A stretch of 64,000 bases of DNA. Source: Pseudoalteromonas luteoviolacea DSM 6061 (GTDB lineage Bacteria > Pseudomonadota > Gammaproteobacteria > Enterobacterales > Alteromonadaceae). Of the stretch, positions 18,641 to 30,700 are shown one piece after another (position 1 is the stretch's first letter; the number at the start of each line of letters is the position of its first letter). The notes under the pieces are model-generated. The model did not search any database, had not been told where the DNA came from, and saw only the letters and a list, made by a program, of their open reading frames with translations. Location of the stretch: NCBI RefSeq assembly GCF_001625655.1, contig NZ_AUYB01000112.1, forward strand, positions 62,001 through 126,000, written 5' to 3'. Position numbers and translations under genes: made by a program.

Positions 18641-18654
18641 TTGATCAAAATCAA
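18641..18654. promoter_or_regulatory. Perfect FNR/EtrA-type box
   Basis: TTGATCAAAATCAA matches the FNR consensus TTGAT-N4-ATCAA exactly. It sits about 260 bp upstream of the 15,241-18,378 NRPS gene and about 16 bp past the terminator of the preceding gene. Function is uncertain because it is far from the start codon; the rest of the 18,379-18,726 gap holds the degenerate PvdS-type element and the terminator described separately. Confidence 0.4.
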
Positions 18655-18669
18655 GGCGAGTAAAATAGC

Positions 18670-18702
18670 AAAAGCCAAGCGCATCGAGACGGCTTGGCTT
18701 TT
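18670..18702 (-). terminator. Terminator after the large NRPS gene
   Basis: AAAAGCCAAGC (18670-18680) and GCTTGGCTTTT (18692-18702) form a perfect 11-bp stem with an 11-nt loop. On the minus strand it follows the stop at 18727 by about 25 bp and is trailed by a T-rich stretch. It separates the large NRPS from the next NRPS gene. Confidence 0.7.
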
Positions 18703-18726
18703 GGGATTACTTCATTAAGTAAAAGA

Positions 18727-21700
18727 CTATTTTTTCAACTTTCCGAATTTCGCCATTTTACGCTTTTTCATCCCACCACTTCGTTTGGGTTTTGGCAAAG
18801 CTTGTTCAGGCTGAGACACCAAGGTAGTCAATAAATTAAGCCACTCATTGATCACCACCTGCGTTTTATCCTTAACGTATAGGTCCCGTTTAAATACCAT
18901 ATTGCCGCTTAATCCTTGCGCAGTAGATTCAATAAAGATGGCAGAATCAAACTTACTGGTTACGCCCTCGCTTGGTAGTTCGCTGATTTCAACTCCATCA
19001 ACAGGCCAGCGCGGTTGCGGCGTATTTTGCATCACAAACAACTGCTGGAAAATCGGCGAAACGCCGTTTTGCCGTGACACTTCTGCCACTTGTGCAATGT
19101 TTTCCAGCGTCAGAAGTTGATGGTCTTGAACCGCAAACAGTTGCTGCTGGACCTGCTGTGCAAGGCTAATAAAACTATCATCCGTTTTTAGCGTAATACG
19201 AACAGGTAGAACCTTTATGAAGAAACCAATCAACGGTTCCAACGCTGCTTCTTCACGGCCAGCTAAATCAGTGCCTACTACCAAGTCTTGCTGCCCTGTT
19301 TGCTGGCTTAAAAACGCCATATAACTGGCTTTTAACAATGCAAACAACGACAGGTTATGGGCCTCGCTGAGTGCTTGCAGTTGCTCACTCAATTCAGGGG
19401 TAATATTAAATAACACCTGATCCCCTTGGCTACTCGGCTTGTCAGGGCGCGGCAGATGCAGCGGTAAAACGCTAACAGGGGGTGCCGCTTGTAACTGTTG
19501 CTGCCAAAACGCTCTGTTCTGCGTACCTTCTTGAGCCTCCAAACGCGCAGCTTGCCAGCTTGCGTAGTCAACATATTGCACTTCTAATGGGGCAAGTTCA
19601 GAGGCTAAACGAGCATCTCCCAACTGTTCGGCGTAAAACACACCAAGCTCTTGAACTAAATTAGCAATCGACCAGCCATCACTGACAATATGGTGCATAC
19701 TCACCAATAACTGATAGCGCAGCTCCCCCAACTGTAATACTTTGGCACGCATTAAAGGCGCGGCGCTTAAATCAAAGCTTTGAAGTTCAAATTCAGTGCG
19801 CATTGGCTGCGCCAGTTGCTCGTTCTCTAATTGCTCAACTGGCAACTCAAAGGCTAGTTTGTCGAGCACTTCAACGCGAGGCTCACCTTCTACATCGACA
19901 AAACGCGAGCGTAATATTTCATGACGACTAATCAACGCGTTAAATGCCTGCTCAAGCGCCTTGAGATCAAGTTCGCCAGTAAGTGCAACAGCACCTGCAA
20001 TATTATATGCAGCTTTGTCTACTTCACTGTTGCTAAGCCTATCCGTCAACCACAAACTTTGCTGAGCAGATGATGCTGGCATCAAAGCGGTGCGCTCAAC
20101 ACGAGTCAATGCCAATCGTTGAACACCTCGCGAGGACACTGAGACGCTCAGAGCCAGAGCCGCCAAGTCCTGGGCACTGAAGATATCTTTCACTTCAATG
20201 CCATATTCTCCCAGTTGATTTATGCGTGACACCAAACGCAGTGCCGTGATTGAATCTCCACCAAGGGCAAAGAAGTTATCGTGGCGACCCACTCGTTCAA
20301 CATCCAATAACAGCTGCCACACCTGTGCAATTTGCTGCTCCAATTGACCTCGAGGCGCTACATAAGTACTGGCATGACTCTCCAAGCTCAGTTCTGGTAA
20401 ATGTTTTCGATCCACCTTACCATTTTGGTTAAGTGGTAGTTGGGCCATGACTTCAATGGCCTGTGGTATCATGTATTCAGGTAACGTTTCACGCAGTTGT
20501 GCTTGTAACTCATTTGCGGACTTTGATGTCACAGCATATGCCACCAAGACTGGTTGTTCTGTTGCGCTTTGCACCAATACAACTGCTTGCTCTACTCCTT
20601 CAAGGCCACTGAGCAGCGCTTCAATTTCACCCAATTCAATACGATGACCACGTATTTTAATCTGATCATCCACACGACCAAGATATTCTAATTGTTCATC
20701 TTCGTTCCAGCGCACCAAGTCACCAGTGCGATATAAACGCCCGCCTTGGTCCCCAAATGGGTTTGCCACAAAGCGCTCGGCGGTTAGATCAGCTTGCTTT
20801 ACATATCCTTCAGCCAAACAACTGCCGCCAATATACAGCTCACCCACTGCACCGTGAGGCAGTAGGTTCAGATCGCTATCTAACACATACACGTTTCGAT
20901 TGCCGACCGGCTTACCGATGGGCACGTAACGACCATCAACATCAGAATTGATATCACCTATCCACAGTGTCGGCGTCACGACCGCTTCGGTTGGGCCATA
21001 GGCATTGACAAACTGCGCGTGTGGCAAGCTTTGCTGAGCCAACTTGAAGTCGCCTTGGTGCCAGCCTTCACCCCCCACAATACACAAACGCACTGAGTCC
21101 AATTTTGACACATGACGCAGATACGCTGGCGGTAAATCCACCACGGTAACTTGCTCAGTGTCAACGTAGTCGACTAAGGCATCTGGACCCAGAGATTTGG
21201 GGTCCACAACACTGAGCTGTGCACCACTTTGTAACGGCATTAACAACTGCTCCAGCGCTGCATCAAAACCCATCGAAGCAAATAGCAAAGCGTGATCACA
21301 TGTTTGATATTGATAATATTGCTGCATGGCATAGCAATGATCTGCCAATGCCTGATGCGATACAGCCACCCCTTTTGGTAATCCCGTCGAGCCTGACGTG
21401 AAAATCATATAGGCAGTTTGCTGCGGTAGAATTATATTATTAACCGCCTTTGTAGGATAAGCGCTGAGTTTGAACTCATCCAATGTATGAGTAGGCACTC
21501 CCATAAGCTCATTAGAGGCATCATCACTCAGTAATAAACCCGCACCACTTTGCTGTGCAATATATTGCTGACGCTCTAGGGGCAAGCTTGGGTCAATCGG
21601 CACGTAAGTCGCTCCCGACTTCAACACAGCCAAAGCTGCAACTACCATGTCAATGCCGCGGGCAAAGCGCACCGCCACAACCGCATGAGATTGTGCACAC

Positions 21701-24700
21701 AGGTAATGTGCCAAACAGTTACTACGCTCCGCGAGTTGCTGATAATTCAATACCATGTCTGCAAATTTCAGCGCTGTATGCAATGGATACTGCTTGGCCA
21801 TCGCGCTTAATTGCTCCGTCACTAGAGGTGCGGCGGAACGCGTCTGGCCCTGACTCAGGCTATGCAACCGCGCTTGCTGTGTTTCTGGGATTAACTCTAA
21901 ATCTGCAACACGTTGTGATTGTGTATCGACTAATGCCATCAATACCGAATTGAGCGCACAGGCTAGCTCAGCTCGTCGCATCTGACTAAAGCGCTCTTTA
22001 GCAAATTCAAACTCAATGTTGGTCAAGCCTTCACTGTCTTCATAACAGTTCAATACCAGTTCAAACTGTGCTTCGCTGGCGTCAATGGTCACGGGGTTCA
22101 CATCAAGCTTTGGTAACGAAAGTAGTGCATTGCCATCTACTCGTTGGTGATTGATCATCACTTGGAATAGCGGCTGTTCAAGATCACGGTCTAAATCAAG
22201 GCTATCCAATAGCTGCTCAAATGGTAAGTCTTGGTGGGCTTGCGCGCCCAATAGCTGTGTTTTCACCTGCTCGAGTGCATCACTCAATAAGATTTCACCT
22301 GAAAGGTGCGTGGTGATCACTTGGGTATTTACAAAAAAGCCAACCAGAGATTCAGTTCCCGCGTTATGACGGTTGGCAATCGGCATACCAACACGAATGG
22401 TTGATTGGCCACTGTAGCGGTGCAGCAACACCTTTAATGCGGTCATTAACACGTTAAATGAACTGGTATTGTTAGCTTTTGCAAAGTTAACCAGAGCCGC
22501 TTTTAACGTATCGTCCAGCGGCACTTGTTCAGTGACAGCTTGATAGCTACTTTGCTGAGTCGATATATCACTTGGCAAATGCAGTGGTGATAAGTCATCA
22601 CCAATGACGCTATGCCAATAGTCGAGCTGCTTAGCTTTGACCTCATCATTTAACCAAGCCCGCTGCCACTGTGCATAATCGCTATAGCGCACGCTTGTAG
22701 CATCGGTTGGTGGCGTATTACCAGATAGCGCATCGCGATATGCCTTCGCAAAATCGTCGATAATGATCTGCAATGACCATGCATCCGAAATGATATGATG
22801 CATCACCACCACCAATTCATGTTGCACCTCACTGTGTTTAATAAGCCCAACTCTAAATAAGTTACCCTCAGTCAATACAAATGGCTGCGCCACAAAGTCG
22901 GTACGCCATCCGCTGCTTTCAGCACCATTTGACGCATCAAATACTTGATATTCACATTGGCCAATCGGCGCTATAAACTGTGATACTTGCGCGTCTTGAT
23001 CTTCAACATACACAGTACGAAGGGCATCATGACTATTTCTAACGTAGTCCAACGCACTTTGTAATGCCTTTGTATTGAGCGCCCCTTGCAGCTTCAAGCC
23101 GCCTTTAATGTGATACGCACTGCTGTGTGGTGATAGCTTCCATAAGAACCACTGACGCTGCTCGGCAAAAGACAGCCCGGCATATCTCTTGGCCTGACGC
23201 TGTAGCACCGTCTTGGTACTGATCTCATTGCCATCAATTAACGCCGCTAATTGGGCAAGACTGCCTGTACTCAGCAGCTGAGGGAGTTCGAAGTTAAGCC
23301 CTGCTTGGTTACCTTGGCTAGCCACGCTCAGTGCTTTAATGGAATCCCCACCTAACGCAAAGAAGTTATCCTCTCGACCCACTTGCTCTGCACCTAATAC
23401 AGACTGCCAAATAGCAGCTAAGCGCGACTCGGTCTCTGTCTGTGGGGCGACATACGCCAGTGTTTCTTGCCACTGCGGTGCTGGCAATGCTTTTCTATCG
23501 ATTTTACCATTGCTGTTATGCGGCATTTCATCCAACGTCATCACCAATGCAGGCACCATGTAATCAGGTAGCCACTGGGCGATGGTTGTTTTGATAATTT
23601 CGCTATCTAGTGCTTTACCAGACACATAGCCCACAAGCTGTGTTGTGCCCGTGCTGTTGTCATCAACAACAACCGCTTCACTAACTCCTTCACAGCGATA
23701 CAGCTGCGCTTCAATGTCACCCAGCTCAATACGGTATCCGCGGATCTTCACTTGATGATCCGTTCGGCCTAAATATTCAAGTTGACCATCTTGGTTCCAG
23801 CGCACCAAATCGCCAGTGCGATATAAACGACTACCATCATCAGCAAACGGGTTTGCCACAAAACGCTCAGCGCTGAGTTCAGGACGAGTTAAATAACCAC
23901 GGGCAAGGCCGAGGCCGGCAATATACAGTTCACCAGCGACCTGCTGTGGACACAAGTTTAACTGGTTATCTAGCACATAAAGCTGAGTATTTAAGGTCGC
24001 TTCACCTAAATGCACTGGTGCCTGTGTCACGTGATAGCAACTTGACCAAATGGTGGTTTCGGTTGGGCCATACATGTTCCAAAGCTGAACACCGCTTTGC
24101 GCCAGATCCGCCACCAACTCAGCAGGCAGGGCTTCACCGCCACACAGGGCTCGCTTGCCCTGCACTTGCGTTAATAAATCAAGCTCTAGCAAGCTGCGCC
24201 AACCCGCAGGAGTGGCCTGTATTAAGTCTTGCTCGGCCAATAACTCAGCGCTCAGCGTCGAGGCATTGTGTGCCACAGTGACCGTACCACCACTTATCAG
24301 CGGAAGGTAAATTTCCAGCCCTGAGATATCGAAAGACAACGAGGTTAATGCCAATGCATTTAGAGCGTACTCCAAGCCCAGTTGCTGCTGCATACCTAAT
24401 AAGAAATTAACCAGATTACCGTGACTAATCGCCACGCCTTTTGGCAAACCTGTGGAGCCAGAGGTGTAAAGGGTATACACCAGTTGATGGTGATGACGCT
24501 GCACATCGAGATTGCCATCGTCATATGATGCCAGCGGCAGATCCGTGACGTTTAAACAGGTTACACCTTCAGCAAAGGACACTTCTGAGTTAGCAAGTGC
24601 AAACTTTACTCCGCTATGCTGACAGATATAATCGCGGCGCTCTTCTGGTAGCTCCACCGCAATTGGCACATACACGCCACCAGCTTTACTTACTGCGAGT

Positions 24701-27700
24701 ATCGCGACGATCATCTCGACACCACGAGTCATACTGATTGCCACCGGCATCTCTGTGGTAAGTCCTGCTGCGATCAGCGCCTGTGCTAATTGATTTGCAC
24801 GACCATTCAATGCGCCATAGCTGAGCTGCTGACCTTGCTCGTTTTGCACCGCAATCGCTTGAGGTGATTGTTTTGCCTGTGCTTCAAACATCGCCAGCGC
24901 ATCGCTGCTGGGCAGTGTTTGTGATGTACCAATACCGAGTTGCTTCACCTCAGCTTGCGTGGCTTCATCGAGCAATTGAATGTGCCCAAGAGGTTGTTCA
25001 ACTTGTGTTTGCAGTGCCTCAAGTAGGCGCGCCAAGTTATTTGCCAGATGCGCCACTAATTCAGCGCTTAGACGCCAACCTTGGAAAGCAAAATTAATCG
25101 TGAGCCCCTGCGCGGTTTCGACAAAGACCGTCAGTGGATAGTTGGTTTCTTCGCGGTTCTCAACCAGAGAAAACCTTGCCCCGTCCAGCTCATTAGCACC
25201 CAAGGTCTCTGAAATTGGATAGTTTTCAAAAATTAATAGGCTGTCAAACAGGCCTTGCTGATCAAAGCTCACCTGTCCCTCAGCCAGTTTTTGAATTTGA
25301 TACAAAGGCGTGTGCTCAAATTCACGGCTTTGCATACTGTCTTGCTGGCAAGCTTTGAGCCACTGTCCCACAACTTGCTCATTGTCGAGGCTACTTATCA
25401 CGGGCAATGTATTGATAAACAAGCCGACAGTGCTGTCACTACCGACTAAATCGGCAGGTCGACCTGACGTTGTTGCACCAAAGCACACCGCCGATTTATT
25501 TAACATGCGGCTTAATAGCAATGACCACGCCCCTTGCAGTACGGTATTAACAGTGATCTCTTGCTGCTGCGCAAATGCTTGTAACTGTGCCGCTTGTGAC
25601 TCATCGAGCTGTAATGTGTGCAGCGCATATCCTAAGCGACGGTCCAACACATCACGGTTTTGCAGTTCAGCCAGATAAGAAGCATCGTTTAACTGAGCGA
25701 GTCGGCTTTGCCAATACACATCGCCCGCCGCCTCATCTTGCTCAGCAAGATATGCCAAGTAATCTTGATACTGGCCACCAGGCTGAGGCAATGCTTGCCC
25801 TTGATACGCCATCATGACTTCAGCCAGCACTGCTGTGCTGCTCCAACCATCCAATAACATGTGATGATAAGTCCAAATAAAGTGATGCTGTTGGGCAGAT
25901 TGCTGCACCAAGGTGAATGACATTAAGCCTACTTCTTCGGTCACCGCAAACCCAGTATCCAATATTGTGCGGGCCAGTTTATCGGTCGACTTTTCAGACT
26001 CCGCTTGCCAATCCAATTCATCAAATACGATTTGGTGGCCATGGATAACATATTGTAATGGCTGTTGCGCCCCAGAGATAAAGCCTGTGCGCAAGGCATC
26101 ATGTCGCGCGACCACTTGCTGCCATGCAGCCTTAAAACGCGTTACATCCAAGCCATTGATATCAAGTCTTAACTGATTAAGGTACGCTGCACTTTGCTCC
26201 ATCATGGAGTGGAACATCATACCTTGTTGCATCGCAGACAGGGGATAGATACTAGAAACATCCTGCTGGGAAATAGGCAGTGCATCTAACTCTGCTTGAG
26301 ACAGCGATAATAATGGCACATCGGCAGGAGTTAAGCGCTCGTTGGCAGCGAGACAATGCTCGATAACTTGACCCAACGCCTGCTCGAGTAAATGAACAAA
26401 CTCGGTCATATCTGCCTGTAACATACACGCACTGCTGTAAGTTACCGCCAACTGTAGCTGGCCTTTTTGAATGCCGCCATTGATGGCAATATCGGAACTG
26501 AGTTTGTTTTCAGGGGCAATACTACGGCCAGTACGATCAGTACTCATTTGCCAATCGGCCAACGGAGAATTGCCATTGGTGTCAAGCTGGCCTAAGTAGT
26601 TAAATTCAATTTGCGGTTTTCGCGTGCTATGTAGTGCCTGTTTTTGCGACTCATTACCAAAGTACTTAAACGCACCGTAACCAATGCCCTTATTAGGCAG
26701 TGACCGCAGACACTCTTTGGTCGCGATAATGGTCTGAGCAATATCAGAGAAATTGCTCAACTTAACTGGGTACAACGCAGTGAACCAGCCTACAGTGCGA
26801 CTTAAATCCAATTGTGATTGCCATGGTTCACGACCATGTCCTTCAAGGAATACCTGCACTTCTTCGGCACCGGTCCACTGCTCAAGCGCAACACTGAGCC
26901 CCGCTAATAACAGCTCATCGATTTGTGTGCGATAAGGACGCTGCGCCTGAGTTAATAGTGCTTCCGTATGTGACTCGCTGAGCGTCATATTCAGCGTTTG
27001 TGCACTGTTCATGGTGTCATCACCATCAACAAAGTTAGGTAAGTCTAACGCTTCACTATGCTGCGATTGCCAAGTTGTAAATTCGTCTTCGTGAGCATTT
27101 GGGTAAGCTTGTAATTGCTGCGCCCAGTATTGGTAGCTATGACTCTTGGGCGCATACACCACCGTTTTACCAGTCGCTGCCTGCTCAATACCTTGCAATA
27201 AATCATCCACCAAGATACGCCAAGACACACCATCAATAACCAGGTGATGGGCAATTAAAACCAATTGCTGACGGGTATCACTGTGCACATATACAACGCG
27301 CAATGAATCACCACGCATAATATTTAAACTCGCTTGTGCCTGCTCCGCCAACTCCAGACAGTAGCTGTCAAAGTCTTGATCTGTGGTGGATTGATACCAC
27401 ACCACTTCACGATAGTCCGCCTCGTCATAGTCTCGATAAGATTGCACCCACTCGCCCTGCTGCAGATATTGCAGCCTCAACCCGTCATGGTGCTTGATTA
27501 GAGCCTGTACACTCTCTGTCAGTACAGCTAAATCAATGGCTGCTGGTGGCGTCAAACGAATAGCTTGGTTCCAGTGACTAACCTGTTTTGGCTGTCTTGC
27601 AAAATACGCTTGCTGAATTGGCAGCAATGGCACGTCGCCACTGACAGTTTGTGGGATCTTATCCTCTTCACTCAATTCATTGAGTTCATTAGCCAACTGC

Positions 27701-30700
27701 GCAATTGTTGGGGCTTCAAACACCTGCTTCGCGCTAAGAGCAAAACCGTGCTGACGCATCGCGGCAACAATTTGTAAGCTCAGGATGGAGTCACCACCTA
27801 AGGCAAAAAAGTTGTCATCGCGGCTTATTTGGCTTTGACCGAGTACCTGCTGCCAAGCTTGGCATAACAACTCTTCGCGTTCACCTTGCGGTGCTTGATA
27901 GGCTGTTTGACTCGGCAAACTGGGCTCTGGTAGCGCTTTGCGGTCCACTTTACCATTGCTGCTAAGCGGTAACGCGTCCAACACCATAATCACGCTAGGC
28001 ACCATGTAATCAGGTAATGCGTCGCTCAGCCCTTTTTGTAGCTGGCTTTCATCCAATGACTCACCACTTACATAGGCAGCTAAACGCGCTCCGCCGTTAG
28101 GCCCGGTGATTGCAACAACAACTGCTTCTTTAACGCCGGATTGAGCAAAAAGCTGTGTTTCGATTTCACCTAGTTCAATGCGTAAACCACGGATTTTAAC
28201 CTGATGGTCTGTTCGTCCTAAGTATTCCAGCTCTCCCAACTCACTCCAACGCACTAAGTCCCCACTGCGATACAAACGACTGCCATCATTAGCAAAAGGG
28301 TTTGCGACAAAGCGTTCGGCACTGAGGTCGGGGCGATTGGCGTAACCACGGGCTAAACCTACCCCGCCAATGTATAATTCACCCACAGCGCCAATCGGGC
28401 TGAGATTCAATTGCTGGTCAAGCACCCAAAGCTCACAGCCTGCAATAGGTTTACCGATCGGTACAGCTTTGTCGGCACGACCATCACATTCGTAATAGCT
28501 GACATCTATGGCAGCTTCGGTCGGGCCGTACAAGTTGTGGATTTCAAGCTGTGGTAGCAACTTCAAAGTATCTGCCTGCTGGGCTGCTGGGAGCGCTTCA
28601 CCACTACAAATAATGTGTTTAATGCTGTTGCATTGCTGCGCCAGTGGTTCACTGATAAAGGCCTGTAACATAGAAGGCACAAAATGCAGTAGAGTCACCT
28701 GCTGAGTTTGAATCAGCGCCGCAAGTTCACGGGGCTCTTTGTGGATCTCAGGCTCCGCAATAACGAGCGTTGCACCGCGCATCAGAGGCCAGAAAAACTC
28801 CCAAACAGACACATCAAATCCATACGGTGTTTTTTGCAGTACACGGTCTTGCGCACCAATTGGATAGGCTTGATCCTGCCAGCTAATGCGGTTGTATAGA
28901 GCGTGATGATTATTCACTACCCCCTTGGGCTTACCCGTTGAGCCCGACGTATAAATCACATATGCCGCCTGTTCCGGCAAGATGGTCACATTTGGATATT
29001 CACCACTGTACTCAGTTAAGGTAGTTTCCAACGTCGACCAAACATAATATGGCACCGAGAATGCACTATCGTCGCGATTGCCTAAAACCAGTTTGAAGGT
29101 GCTATTTTGCGCAATATAGTCAACCCGATCAGCGGGTAAATTAGGATCAAGGGGCACATAAGCAGCGCCACATTTCATCACCCCAATTAACGCAATCACC
29201 ATTTCAAAACTGCGATCAAAATACACACCAATTTGGTCTTCAGCTCCCACTCCCTGTGCGATAAGCCAGTTCGCCAACTGATTAGTGCGCTGTTCAAACT
29301 CAGCATAACTTAGGTGCTCGCCGGCAAATATAAGCGCGCTACTGTGCGGTGTTTTCTGAGCCTGCTCGCTGATTATATCGGCAATGGAATGCTGCCATGT
29401 GAAAGCGTCACTCCCTTTTGAAAAGGCCTCTAGGCATTGTTGGCGCTGCAAAGGATACCAATCCAAATATTGCAATGGTGATTGCGGATTGCTCGCAACT
29501 GCTGATAACAAAGCGGCCAACTCATCTAAGCAGTGTGTAGCAAAAGCTTGGCTGTAAAGCGTGTTGGCATAGTAGAGATGTAACGTGGTATCACCAGTGA
29601 CTTCTTCAATTACATCTAATTGCAGATCAAACGGCATCGAAAAGCGCAGCGCTTGAGTATCTTTAAGTGACACATCTTGCAACGCATCCATGGCGCCTTT
29701 ATCACGCTTTAAGTAGTTGAACATCACTTGAAAAAGCGGGTGGCTCCCGGTACTTCGTGGAGGCTTAATAGCATCCAATAGGTGTTCAAAAGGCAAATCT
29801 TGATTGGCCTGCGCAAACTGCGAGAATGATTTAGCTTTCTCCAGCAATGCTACAAAATTGTCTGCTGGTGCGACCTCTAATCGCACCACCTGAGTATTAA
29901 TAAAAAAGCCTATCAGACCATGTGTTTGCGCATGGTGACGATTAGCAATAGGCACGCCTACCTTCACGTCTTTTTGATCACTATATCGATGCAAAAGGTA
30001 CTGAAAGGCACAGAGCAGCACCAAATAGGGCGTCACTTGATGCTGCTTTGTCAGCCCTTGCACTTGTTGCCACAATGAATTTGGTAACGCCAGGGACTGC
30101 GTACTAATCGGATAATTTCCGCCTTGTCTTGCCAAACTATTAGCAGGCAGTCTTAGTGGCTCAAAGTCATCCCCAAGGGCAGCTTGCCAATCTGTTAGCT
30201 GTTTACCCAATAACTCTGATTGGTCTTGCTTGGCCAGCCATAATGCATAGTCTAAATAATCTGCTTTGGGTTCAATTTCTGGTAAATTTTGCTGGGATTG
30301 TAGCAGTGCATAAGCTTGAATAAATTCATTGAATAACTGCTGCATTGATGTGCCATCGGTGACAATATGATGCATCACCACCAATAAAGTGCACTCACCT
30401 TGCGCTTCTAACAGGGCTACGCGCAACAGCGGCTCAGCCGTTAAATCAAAGGGTTTATCGGCAATTTCAAAGGCCTGCTGTGCAATATCGCTTTGTGTCG
30501 GAATATCAACAAAAGTAAAGGCATTATCATTTTGCAATTGCTGCACGGTGTAACCCGCATCGTCACTAAAACGGCTATTCAAGATCCCGTGTTTCGCAAC
30601 CAAATGCGCAAAGCCAGCCTGAACCCATGCCTTATTCAATTGCCCCTGAAACGTCAGCGTACCTGCAAGGTTATAGACGCTGTCTTGTGGGTCCAATTGC

